64,000 nt of DNA from Streptomyces sp. f51 (GTDB lineage: Bacteria; Actinomycetota; Actinomycetes; Streptomycetales; Streptomycetaceae). The notes beneath the pieces are model-generated. The model ran no database searches and was not told the DNA's origin. It was given only the letters and a program-made list of their open reading frames with translations. Below are positions 35,384 through 43,091 of the stretch, in pieces. Position numbers and translations under genes: made by a program. Location: NCBI RefSeq assembly GCF_037940415.1, contig NZ_CP149798.1, positions 1,856,501 to 1,920,500 on the forward strand, written 5' to 3'. Numbering within the stretch: position 1 is the stretch's first letter; each line of letters begins with the position of its first letter.

Positions 35384-35737
35384 GGACCGGCACGCTCGGG
35401 GAACGGTGGGGCCGGAACGGTCCGGGCTCCGTCGGGCTCAGCGCCCGGCAAGCACCGCCCACCCGCACGGGCCGCTCGTCTCCAACCCGGAGTACGGGGT
35501 GATGGAACGGCACACTCGGGGAACCGCGCAGCCGCGACGGTCCAGGCTCCGTCGGGCTCAGCGCCCGGCAAGCACCGCCCACCCGCACGGGCCGCTCGTC
35601 TCCAACCCGGAGTACGGGGTGATGGAACGGCACACTCGGGGAGCCGCGCAGCCGCGAGGACCGGGCTCGATCAGGCTCAGCGCTCGGCAAGCACCGCCCA
35701 CCCGCACGGGCGGCTCTTCTCCGACCGGGACTCAGGG
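35384..35737. repeat. 120-bp tandem repeat, about three copies
   Basis: The stretch 35425-35520 is identical to 35545-35640 (96 nt, shift exactly 120). A more diverged third copy runs from 35641 to about 35737 with a 1-nt deletion, and flanking sequence at 35384-35424 belongs to the first copy. It lies between the sensor kinase and pspAA in the 674-nt gap 35199-35872, which holds no supported gene. All frames stay open because 120 is a multiple of 3 and the DNA is GC-rich. Confidence 0.9.
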
Positions 35738-35872
35738 TTCAGTGGTCCCGGCCTCGACCGGGTGCGCCCGGGGCCCAGCCCTGCCGGGACGGCGCAGCCG
35801 GCCGCACGGGGCCTCGACCGGACCTCGTAGCCGGCCGCGCGGCCCGCCTGGGGCGCCGGTGGGCGGGGGCGG

Positions 35873-36151
35873 TCAGCCGGGGATCAGGCCCTCGTCGCTC
35901 AGCATCGCGCGGACCTCTTCGAGGGTGGCGTCCGCGCCAGGGAGGATCAGCTCCGACGGCTCGAGCGAGTCGTCGGGAAGCGGGGTCCCGGCGCTGCGCA
36001 CCGCGTCCAGGAGTGCTCCCAGAGTGCGGCGGAAGCCGGACTCGTCACCCCTCTCCATCTCGGCGAGCAGTTCGTTGTCCAGCTTGTCCAGGGCGGTGAG
36101 CCGGCCGTCGTCCAGCTTCACCTGCCCCTCCCCCATGATCCGTACGATCAT
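35873..36151 (-). CDS. pspAA: PspA-associated protein PspAA
   Basis: 92 residues, beginning MIVRIMGEGQVKL and ending EVRAMLSDEGLIPG, matching the PspAA family that partners PspA in actinobacteria. GAGGAGG precedes the ATG. It follows pspA by 33 nt on the same strand. It probably modulates the PspA membrane-stress oligomer. Confidence 0.85.
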   Translation of the reverse strand: MIVRIMGEGQVKLDDGRLTALDKLDNELLAEMERGDESGFRRTLGALLDAVRSAGTPLPDDSLEPSELILPGADATLEEVRAMLSDEGLIPG

Positions 36152-36184
36152 GACGCCTCCTCGGGCATGGGCCGCCAGGTCAGG

Positions 36185-36982
36185 TCACTGCTTGTCGAAG
36201 CGCGGAGTGTCCTGGGGCTGCGACGACGACTGGTTCTGTCCCGTGCCGCCCTCGATCGCCTGCTGCTGCGACGAGGAGCCGCCGGCCAGCTCGGCCTTCA
36301 TGCGCTGGAGCTCCAGCTCCACGTCCGAGCCGCCGGAGATCCGGTCCAGCTCGCTCTGGATGTCGTCCTTCGCCAGCCCGGACTGGTCGTCCAGGGCTCC
36401 GGAGGCGAGCAGCTCGTCGATCGCGCCGGCCCGCGCCTGAAGCTGCGCGGTCTTGTCCTCCGCGCGCTGGATGGCGAGCCCGACGTCGCCCATCTCCTCG
36501 GAGATGCCGGAGAAGGCCTCGCCGATCCGGGTCTGCGCCTGGGCCGCCGTGTACGTCGCCTTGATCGTCTCCTTCTTCGTGCGGAAGGCGTCGACCTTGG
36601 CCTGGAGCCGCTGGGCGGCGAGGGTGAGCTTCTCCTCCTCGCCCTGGAGCGTCTGGTGCTGCGTCTCCAGATCGGTGACCTGCTGCTGGAGCGCGGCACG
36701 GCGCGACAGCGCCTCACGGGCGAGGTCCTCACGGCCGAGCGCGAGGGCCTTGCGGCCCTGGTCCTCCAGCTTGGAGGACTGGTTCTGGAGCTGGTTCAGC
36801 TGAAGTTCGAGACGCTTGCGGCTCGTCGCCACGTCGGCGACACCACGCCGGACCTTCTGGAGCAGCTCCAGCTGCTTCTGATAGGAGTAATCGAGGGTCT
36901 CGCGCGGGTCCTCGGCCCGGTCAAGGGCCTTGTTCGCCTTCGCGCGGAAGATCATCCCCATACGCTTCATGACACCGCTCAT
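36185..36982 (-). CDS. pspA: PspA/IM30 membrane-stress protein
   Basis: About 265 residues starting MSGVMKRMGMIFRAKANKAL, then an almost wholly helical coiled-coil body (ESCRT-III-like fold) and a Ser/Gln-rich disordered tail. PspA binds stressed membranes and helps maintain envelope integrity. ATG at 36982 fits the conserved N-terminal amphipathic helix; the longer frame to 37060 is not supported. Followed by pspAA. Confidence 0.93.
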   Translation of the reverse strand: MSGVMKRMGMIFRAKANKALDRAEDPRETLDYSYQKQLELLQKVRRGVADVATSRKRLELQLNQLQNQSSKLEDQGRKALALGREDLAREALSRRAALQQQVTDLETQHQTLQGEEEKLTLAAQRLQAKVDAFRTKKETIKATYTAAQAQTRIGEAFSGISEEMGDVGLAIQRAEDKTAQLQARAGAIDELLASGALDDQSGLAKDDIQSELDRISGGSDVELELQRMKAELAGGSSSQQQAIEGGTGQNQSSSQPQDTPRFDKQ

Positions 36983-37244
36983 GGGCTTCGCGCGCCCCCT
37001 TCTGACGGACTCCAGCTCCAGGTACTGCAACAGGACCCACAGTACGGGCCCCACATCCATTACCGCACTGTTCGGGGACGGATGCGCTCATCCCCAAGGA
37101 CGATCGTGCCCGCCGCCGCTCCGGCGTGAGGAGTAGGTGGCACCCCGGGACCCACCCCGAGGCGACGCCCCCTCTGTCCAGCACAGACGCACGGTGTTGC
37201 CGGATCGTTCCCCACTCGGCCGACGTCCATGCTCGCGGACCCCG

Positions 37245-37250
37245 TACCCT
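37245..37250 (+). promoter_or_regulatory. -10 element of a leaderless promoter (DUF3043 gene)
   Basis: TACCCT followed by 8 nt and the GTG at 37259; no ribosome binding site is present. It sits in the divergent pspA/DUF3043 region 36983-37258. Confidence 0.5.
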
Positions 37251-37258
37251 TGGGTTTT

Positions 37259-37855
37259 GTGTTCCGAAGCCGTGCGAAGGAAGAGAAGGCCCCCGCCGAC
37301 AAGGCGCCGGTGACCGACTCCAAAGTGACCCGTGACCCTCAGGCCCCGAAGGGCCGCCCCACGCCCAAGCGCAGTGAGGCCCAGACCCAGCGCCGCAGCG
37401 TCGCCCAGACGCCGTCGACGCGCAAGGAGGCCGCCAAGCGCCAGCGTGACGATCGCCGTACGGCGATGGAGCGGCAGCGCCAGGCCCTGGCCAGCGGCGA
37501 CGAGCGCTATCTGCCCGCACGCGACAAGGGCAAGGTGCGCCGGTTCGCGCGCGACTTCGTGGACTCGCGGCTCTGCATCGCCGAGCTCTTCCTGCCGCTC
37601 GCCGTGATCATCCTGGTGCTCAGCGTCGTGCCGGTGCCCGCCCTCAAGAACGTGGCCCTGCTGCTGTGGCTGGTCGTCATCGTGATGATCGTGGTGGACT
37701 CGGTCCTCATCTCGGTCCGGCTGCGCAAGCAGCTCGCCGCGCGCTTCCCGGACGAGAACACCCGGGGCGCGGTCCGCTACGCGCTCATGCGCACGCTCCA
37801 GATGCGTCGACTCCGGCTGCCGAAGCCGCAGGTCAAGCGCGGAGAGCGGCCCTGA
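37259..37855 (+). CDS. DUF3043 membrane protein
   Basis: About 198 residues: a basic, Gln/Arg-rich N-terminal half with strongly charged helix (TRKEAAKRQRDDRR), then two membrane helices (about 115-135 and 140-160) and a basic tail. Matches the actinobacterial DUF3043 family starting (M/V)FRSRAKEE. GTG at 37259 is chosen from the family start and the leaderless promoter. Its stop overlaps the start of the next gene. Function unknown. Confidence 0.88.
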   Translation: MFRSRAKEEKAPADKAPVTDSKVTRDPQAPKGRPTPKRSEAQTQRRSVAQTPSTRKEAAKRQRDDRRTAMERQRQALASGDERYLPARDKGKVRRFARDFVDSRLCIAELFLPLAVIILVLSVVPVPALKNVALLLWLVVIVMIVVDSVLISVRLRKQLAARFPDENTRGAVRYALMRTLQMRRLRLPKPQVKRGERP

Positions 37856-38640
37856 CTACTACGTCGTTCTCCGGGGGCGCGGCGGATGCCTGGCTGAGCA
37901 GGCTGGGCGGGCTGCGGGATGTCGTACGGCAGGAACTGGTGGCCCGGCAGCTCGATGAGCAGATAACCGGGCGCTATCCGGTGGGCCGGCGCCTGCGGGT
38001 GCTGGACGTCGGCGCGGGTCAGGGCACACAGGCCCTGCGGCTCGCGCGGGCCGGCCACCAGGTGACCGCGCTGGAACAGGACGCCACGATGCTGTCGGTG
38101 GCGCGCGAGGCGCTGGCCGCGGAGCCGGAGGGCATCCGGAGCCGGGTGCGCCTCATCGAGGGCGACGGGCACGAGACCGGTGTGCACTTCCTGCCGGGCA
38201 GCTTCGACGTCGTGCTGTGTCACGGCGTCCTGATGTACGTCGAGGAGCCGGACGCCCTGCTGGCGGGGCTGGCGCGGATGCTGGCCCCGGGCGGGCTGCT
38301 GTCCCTGCTGGTCCGCAACGGGGACGCGCTGGCCATGCGGCCCGGGATCGGCGGGGACTGGGCGACGACGCTCGCCTCGTTCGACACGACCGCGTACACG
38401 AACCGGCTCGGCCTCGACGTCCGCGCCGACCGGCTCTCCGCGCTGACCGGCACGCTCGCCGGGATCGGGGCTCCGCTGCACGCCTGGTACGGGGTGCGCG
38501 TCTTCACGGACACGTCGGCCGACGGCGCGCCGGTCCCGCCGGACGTGGAGACCCTGCTGGCCGCGGAGGAACGGGCCGGCCGCACGGACCCCTACCGCCA
38601 GGTGGCGGCGCTGCTGCACCTGTGCGGCGTACGGGGCTGA
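37852..38640 (+). CDS. Class I SAM-dependent methyltransferase, apparent CTG start
   Basis: About 262 residues. SAM-binding motif I is VLDVGAGQGTQALRLA, with motif II acidic region ALEQDATML and motif IV-like FDVVLCHGVLMYVEEP. No ATG, GTG or TTG sits at the protein's natural N-terminus; the frame reads TTTSFSGGAADAW directly after a CTG at 37852, which overlaps the previous stop (CTGA) and follows GGAGAG by 5 nt. GTG starts further in would remove the N-terminal helix. Substrate unknown; translationally coupled to the DUF3043 gene. Confidence 0.85.
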   Translation: MTTTSFSGGAADAWLSRLGGLRDVVRQELVARQLDEQITGRYPVGRRLRVLDVGAGQGTQALRLARAGHQVTALEQDATMLSVAREALAAEPEGIRSRVRLIEGDGHETGVHFLPGSFDVVLCHGVLMYVEEPDALLAGLARMLAPGGLLSLLVRNGDALAMRPGIGGDWATTLASFDTTAYTNRLGLDVRADRLSALTGTLAGIGAPLHAWYGVRVFTDTSADGAPVPPDVETLLAAEERAGRTDPYRQVAALLHLCGVRG

Positions 38641-38722
38641 ACGCCCCCGGGGCCGCCGGACGGCTCCGGACGGTTCCGGAGCCTCGCATGTCGCCCGCAC
38701 GGGGACCGTGGCGGAGGGCGGC

Positions 38723-38750
38723 GGGTTGCCGGGACGGTGCCCGGCAACCC
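38723..38750. terminator. Bidirectional terminator
   Basis: Perfect 11-bp stem (38723-38733 with 38740-38750), 6-nt loop, between the convergent methyltransferase and 70-aa protein genes. Confidence 0.75.
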
Positions 38751-38758
38751 CCACCGGC

Positions 38759-38971
38759 CTACTCCTGCTCGGCGTGCAGGCTCATCGGACCGTAGATCTG
38801 CGTGCTGTCCTCGAAGAGGAACACCTGGTCCGCGCCACCCGCCAGAAGGTCCTTCCACACCTCGCCGATCCAGGACTCCGCATCGCCCTGGGTGGTGAAC
38901 TCCTCGGGCTGCACCGCGGGTTGGACCTCTGTCCCGTCGGACTTCTCGAACCGCCACGTCCATGCCGCCAT
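38759..38971 (-). CDS. Small conserved hypothetical protein, 70 aa
   Basis: Starts MAAWTWRFEKSDGTEV at 38971, with GGAGG six nt upstream, which rules out the longer frame. The sequence is acidic with many aromatics (WIGEVWKDLL, VFLFEDST) and looks like a compact alpha/beta fold of a type common in streptomycetes. No function is known to me. Divergent from the cobU fusion gene. Confidence 0.82.
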   Translation of the reverse strand: MAAWTWRFEKSDGTEVQPAVQPEEFTTQGDAESWIGEVWKDLLAGGADQVFLFEDSTQIYGPMSLHAEQE

Positions 38972-39084
38972 GTACGCCTCCAAGGTGTGAGCACACTGCA
39001 CAGCGGAAGCCGGACAAGATCCGTCTCCCGTCCGAAGCCTAGCCGGACGCGCAAGACGTGCGGGGACACGGAAAAATCGGCGGA

Positions 39085-40284
39085 GTGGAACTGACTCTGC
39101 TCGGCACCGGTGCCCCCGCGGGCCTGCCCCGCCCCGACTGTCCCTGCGCCGCCTGCGCGAGCGCGCTCGGCGAGGAGGCGCGGGCGGCCACCGCGCTGCT
39201 CGTCGACGGCACCCTTCTCCTCGACCTCACCCCCGGCGCCGCGTTCGCCGCGGCCCGCTCCGGCCATTCGCTGGGCGGCGTACGGCAGGTCCTGCTCTCC
39301 CATCCGCACGACGGGCCCGCCCTGGAGGTGCCGGCCGGGCTGCCGCAGCCCGGCCGGGTGCCCGACGGGCGGGAGTTGGCGCTGCTGACGGGTCACCGGG
39401 TGCGGGCGGTCCCGATGGACGCGCCCGGCACGGGGTACGCGGTCACCGGGCCGGCCGGACAGCGGCTGCTGTATCTGCCGCCGGGCGCGGCGCCCGCGGG
39501 CCTGGACGAGAACGGCGACGCCTTTCACATGGTGCTCCTGGACGTGGTGGGACGCCCCGACGCGCTGGCCAGGCTGCGGGCCGCCGGCGCGGTCGACCCG
39601 ACGACGGACGTCATCGCGGTGCACCTCGACCACGACGTGCCCCCGGGGGCCGAACTGCGCAGGCGGCTCGCCGCCGCGGGCGCGCGGGCGGTGCCGGACG
39701 GGACGACGCTCGACGTGGGCGTCTACGAGGACGTGCCCGACGTACCGCGCCGGACGCTGGTGCTCGGCGGGGCGCGCTCGGGCAAGTCGGTGGAGGCGGA
39801 ACGGCGGATGGAGACCTTCGCCGACGTCCTGTACGTCGCCACGGGAGGTACCCGCGGCGGGGACTCCGAGTGGGCGCAGCGGGTCAGTGCCCACCGTGAG
39901 CGGCGGCCCGGCTCCTGGCGGACCGTCGAGACCTGCGACCTGGTCCCGCTCCTGGCCGAGAAGGGCCCGCCCCTGCTCGTCGACTGTCTCTCGCTGTGGC
40001 TGACGGACGCCATGGACACGGTGAACGCCTGGGACGACGCGGAGTGGTCAGGGGGAGGTGAACGGGCCCTGCGCGCCCGCGTGGAGGAGCTCGTCTCCGC
40101 CGTCCGCACCACGCACCGCACGCTCGTCGCCGTCTCGAACGAGGTCGGTTCGGGCATCGTGCCCGCCACGGCCTCAGGACGCCGCTACCGCGACGAACTC
40201 GGGCGGCTGAACGCGGCGTTCGCCGGGGAGTGCGAGCACGTCCTGCTGGTGGTGGCGGGACAGGCCCTGACGCTGCGGGGCTGA
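39085..40284 (+). CDS. cobU: CobU kinase/guanylyltransferase fused to a degenerate MBL-like domain
   Basis: 399 residues. Residues about 222-399 are CobU: P-loop GGARSGKS (228-235), YVATGG, SAHRERRP, VDCLSLWLTD and SNEVGSGIVP. CobU phosphorylates adenosylcobinamide and adds GMP, the first step of nucleotide-loop assembly in cobalamin synthesis. Residues 1 to about 215 resemble a PhnP/MBL-type fold (GTGAPAGLPRPDCPCAAC), but the metal motif reads SHPHDGP instead of HxHxDH, so catalysis is doubtful. GTG at 39085 fits the fold start; the ribosome binding site is weak. cobT and cobS lie downstream. Confidence 0.92.
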   Translation: MELTLLGTGAPAGLPRPDCPCAACASALGEEARAATALLVDGTLLLDLTPGAAFAAARSGHSLGGVRQVLLSHPHDGPALEVPAGLPQPGRVPDGRELALLTGHRVRAVPMDAPGTGYAVTGPAGQRLLYLPPGAAPAGLDENGDAFHMVLLDVVGRPDALARLRAAGAVDPTTDVIAVHLDHDVPPGAELRRRLAAAGARAVPDGTTLDVGVYEDVPDVPRRTLVLGGARSGKSVEAERRMETFADVLYVATGGTRGGDSEWAQRVSAHRERRPGSWRTVETCDLVPLLAEKGPPLLVDCLSLWLTDAMDTVNAWDDAEWSGGGERALRARVEELVSAVRTTHRTLVAVSNEVGSGIVPATASGRRYRDELGRLNAAFAGECEHVLLVVAGQALTLRG

Positions 40285-40319
40285 CCCCGGCCCGCCTTGC
40301 GCCAGGACCCCGGGCGGGG

Positions 40320-41387
40320 TCAGTCCTCCTTGCGGGCGATGACGCGGTACGCGTTCGAGAAGCGGGTGCGGCGCAGCAGGGGGGCCAGCAGCCGGTCCAG
40401 CGCGGCGGCCGAGGCGAGGAGCGGGGCGGAGGCCCGGCTCAGGGCCGACCGCGCGGTGCGCTGGAGGCGGGTCGGCGCGGCCGGGCGCCAGGGGGCGTCG
40501 GGGCCGGGCAGGGCGCGCGCGAGGGCCAGGGCGAGGGCGCCGGAGAGGTCGTGGGGGATGTGCGGTGCGCGTCGGTCCGTGGCGACGACGACGCAGCCCA
40601 GGGCCTCGAGTTCGCCGAGCAGATTGGGCAGCGGCACGAGGTGCAGCCTGCGCGGCTGGCCGTACGCGGGCCACCACTTGCCGAGCAGCGCGCCGAACGC
40701 GCAGTCGGGGTCGGCCACTTCGATCAGGAGGTGTCCGCCGGGCCTCAACACCGCGAGGGCGGCGCGCAGTTCCTCGCGCGGTTCGGGCGTGTGCTCCAGC
40801 TGGTGGAACATGCTCACGACGTCGTAGCGGGCCCGGAGCCGCTCCGCGATCCGCGGGTCGGTGAGCCGTCCGACGTGGGCCTCCTCCACCCGTCCCGCCG
40901 CCCGCGCCCGCTCGACGCGCCGCGTCGGGTCGAGTCCGTCGAAGGACGTGTACGGGTGGACCTGCTTGGCCGCCGCGGGGAAGTGCCCGTGCCCGGTGCC
41001 GACGTCGAGCCAGCTCTCCGGTTCCGTGAAGGGCAGCAGGGCGCGGGCCGCCGAGCGCCGGCGTCCGGGCAGGCCCGGGTGGGCCGGCAGCCGTTCGGCG
41101 AGGCCGTCGGGGGCGTCCTCGCGCGGGTCCCGCCGGTAGAAGGCCAGCCCCTCGGGGGTGAGCCGGGGGTTCTGGAAGGCGTGGGCGCAGTCTCCGCACT
41201 CGTCGACGGCGAACGTCCCCGGCTTGCGCTGCCGCAGGTCCGGGGTGCGCAGCCGGGTGCGCAGGCTCCCGGCACCGCACCAGGGGCAGTCGGCGCGGCG
41301 CGGCTCGTGGAACCGGGCGGTGCCCTGGGCGAGTTCGGCCGCGTAGGCGGCTCGGCGTTCGGCGATCGGCTGCGGGCTGGGGGGCAT
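40320..41387 (-). CDS. SAM-dependent methyltransferase with N-terminal zinc ribbon
   Basis: About 355 residues from ATG at 41387, which has AGGAG upstream. Residues about 30-75 hold CPWC and CGDC pairs of a zinc ribbon. A class I methyltransferase core follows with WLDVGTGHGHFPAAA, FHQLEHTPEP and PGGHLLIEVADPDCAFG. The plan matches methyltransferases acting on sugar or lipid-linked substrates (Methyltransf_11/13 type), but the substrate is unknown. It lies on the opposite strand between cobU and cobT, so it is probably not a cobalamin gene. Confidence 0.85.
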   Translation of the reverse strand: MPPSPQPIAERRAAYAAELAQGTARFHEPRRADCPWCGAGSLRTRLRTPDLRQRKPGTFAVDECGDCAHAFQNPRLTPEGLAFYRRDPREDAPDGLAERLPAHPGLPGRRRSAARALLPFTEPESWLDVGTGHGHFPAAAKQVHPYTSFDGLDPTRRVERARAAGRVEEAHVGRLTDPRIAERLRARYDVVSMFHQLEHTPEPREELRAALAVLRPGGHLLIEVADPDCAFGALLGKWWPAYGQPRRLHLVPLPNLLGELEALGCVVVATDRRAPHIPHDLSGALALALARALPGPDAPWRPAAPTRLQRTARSALSRASAPLLASAAALDRLLAPLLRRTRFSNAYRVIARKED

Positions 41388-41496
41388 GGACGCTCCTGTC
41401 GGGGACGAGCCGTACGACAATCCGATACAAAAGGTACGTATGCGAGAGGCGTGCGGAGTGCAACGACGTGGCGCGGACACGTTCGATCAGTGCCGG

Positions 41497-41502
41497 TACT
41501 GT
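41497..41502 (+). promoter_or_regulatory. -10 element of a likely leaderless promoter (cobT)
   Basis: TACTGT, 7 nt, then ATG at 41510, without a ribosome binding site. The 122-nt divergent region is too short for a cobalamin riboswitch and none is seen. Confidence 0.45.
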
Positions 41503-41509
41503 TCGGCGA

Positions 41510-42697
41510 ATGAGCTCGCTTAATCTCGACGACTTCACCGATCTGATCGAGCGTCCCGACGGAGGCGTACGCCGTGACGCCGAGGCGTACCGGGAGCGCA
41601 GGACCGTGCCGCCCGGGGCGCTGGGCCGCCTCGACGACCTGGGTGAGTGGCTGGCGGCGGCGCAGTCCGCGGTGCCGGTACGGCCGATCGAGCACCCGCG
41701 TGCCGTGCTGTTCGCGGGCGACCACGGGGTCGCCGTCCTCGATGTGTCGGCGCGCCCGGCGGGCAGCGCGGGCGCTCTGGCGCGGGCGGTCCTGGAGGGT
41801 GCGAGTCCCGCGTCGGTGCTGGCCCGCGGGCTCGGCGTCCCGGTGCGCGTGGTCGACATGTCGCTGGACGCGGATCCCGCGGGTCTGCCAGACGAGGTCG
41901 TGCGGCACCGGGTGCGGCGCGGTTCGGGGCGGATCGACGTCGAGGACGCGATGACCTTGGAGGAGGCGGAGGCCGCGTTCCGGGCCGGCATGGCCGTCGC
42001 GGACGAGGAGGCGGACTCCGGAACGGATCTGGTGGTGCTCGGCGACATCAGCGTGGGCGGGACCACGGCGGCCGCCGTCCTGGTCGCGGCGCTGTGCGGG
42101 ACCGACGCCTCCGTCGTGACCGGGCGGGGCGGGCAGGCCATCGACGACCTCGCGTGGATGCGCAAGTGCGCCGCGGTGCGCGACGCCCTGCGGCGGGCCC
42201 GGCCCGTGCTCGGGGATCAGCTCCAGCTGCTGGCGACGGTGGGCGGGCCCGACCTGGCCGCGATGACCGGGTTCCTGCTCCAGAGCGCGGTCCGGAAGAT
42301 GCCGGTGATCCTCGACGGGGTCGTGTCGGCCGCGTGCGCGCTGGTCGGCCAGCGGGTCGCCTTCCGGGCGCCGGACTGGTGGCTCGCCGGGCAGCGGAGC
42401 GGGGAGCCTGCGCAGGCGAAGGCGCTGGACCGGATGGCTCTGGAACCGTTGCTCGATCACGGTGTGACGGTGGGGGAAGGCGTGGGAGCACTGCTCGCGC
42501 TGCCGTTGGTCCAGGCCGCGGCCGGGCTCGCGGCGGAGCTTCCCGAGGCGGGCTCCGCGGAGGCGGAGACCCCGGACGAGCCCGGCAAGCCCGAGTCCGA
42601 CGCGAGCCCTGAGACCGAGTCCGACGCGAGCCCGGAGACCGGGCCCGACGCAAGCCCGGAGGCCGGGCCCGACGGCGGCGCCGGTTCCGACGCATAG
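41510..42697 (+). CDS. cobT: Nicotinate-nucleotide-dimethylbenzimidazole phosphoribosyltransferase with repeat tail
   Basis: 395 residues. The core (to about 350) has FAGDHGV, GDISVGGTTAAA, GRGGQAIDD and the terminal GVTVGEGVGALLALPLVQAA holding the catalytic Glu typical of CobT. It makes alpha-ribazole phosphate for the lower ligand of cobalamin. Residues 362-395 are an extra acidic tail of 8-residue units (SDASPETG type) encoded by a DNA minisatellite. The stop codon TAG arises inside a repeat unit, so tail length depends on repeat number. Other CobT proteins lack this tail. Confidence 0.93.
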   Translation: MSSLNLDDFTDLIERPDGGVRRDAEAYRERRTVPPGALGRLDDLGEWLAAAQSAVPVRPIEHPRAVLFAGDHGVAVLDVSARPAGSAGALARAVLEGASPASVLARGLGVPVRVVDMSLDADPAGLPDEVVRHRVRRGSGRIDVEDAMTLEEAEAAFRAGMAVADEEADSGTDLVVLGDISVGGTTAAAVLVAALCGTDASVVTGRGGQAIDDLAWMRKCAAVRDALRRARPVLGDQLQLLATVGGPDLAAMTGFLLQSAVRKMPVILDGVVSAACALVGQRVAFRAPDWWLAGQRSGEPAQAKALDRMALEPLLDHGVTVGEGVGALLALPLVQAAAGLAAELPEAGSAEAETPDEPGKPESDASPETESDASPETGPDASPEAGPDGGAGSDA

Positions 42698-43004
42698 CCC
42701 GGAGACCGGGTCCGACGCGAGTCCGGAGGCCCGGGTCCGACGCAAGCCCGGAGGCCGGGCCCGACGGCGGCGCTGGTTCCGACGCGTAGCCCGGAGGCCC
42801 GGGTCCGACGCATAGCCCGGAGGCCCGGGTCCGACGCAAGCCCGGGGACCGGGTCCGATGCAAGCCCGGAGGCCGGGTCCGACGGCGGCGCCGGTTCCGA
42901 CGCATAGCCCGGAGACCGGGTCCGACGCAAGTCCGGAGGCCCGGGTCCGACGCGAGCCCGGAGGCCGGGCCCGACGGCGGCGCCGGTTCCGACGCGTAGC
43001 CCGG
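42593..43004. repeat. 24-bp-unit minisatellite running from cobT into the intergenic region
   Basis: About fourteen units of the form GGGTCCGACGCAAGCCCGGA plus GGCC or GACC, 24 nt in the coding part and 24, 25 or 26 nt beyond it. A longer variant with GACGGCGGCG occurs at 42671, 42763, 42881 and 42973 (spacing 92, 118 and 92), showing higher-order duplication. Only the first 105 nt are coding. The rest fills the 394-nt gap before the MprF-like gene; no other feature is seen there. Confidence 0.9.
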
Positions 43005-43091
43005 GTCGCCCCCTCCGCCCCCGGACCCCGCTCCCCAAACTCCGGAGGGGTTGAATCTTCATGGGTGCTTTGACCCATATCATCGCCCTTT

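Noticed and set aside
33924..35690. N-terminally extended sensor kinase of 588 residues
   Set aside because: The first 160 residues only translate the 120-bp DNA repeats and adjoining non-coding DNA, with no ribosome binding site or domain; the kinase starts near 35198.
41388..41509. Cobalamin riboswitch before cobT
   Set aside because: The gap is only 122 nt and lacks a B12-box-like sequence; the leaders of cobU and cobS are also too short.
42593..43004. CRISPR array
   Set aside because: Units abut without unique spacers and continue a coding repeat, so this is a minisatellite; the same applies to the 120-bp repeat at 35384-35737.
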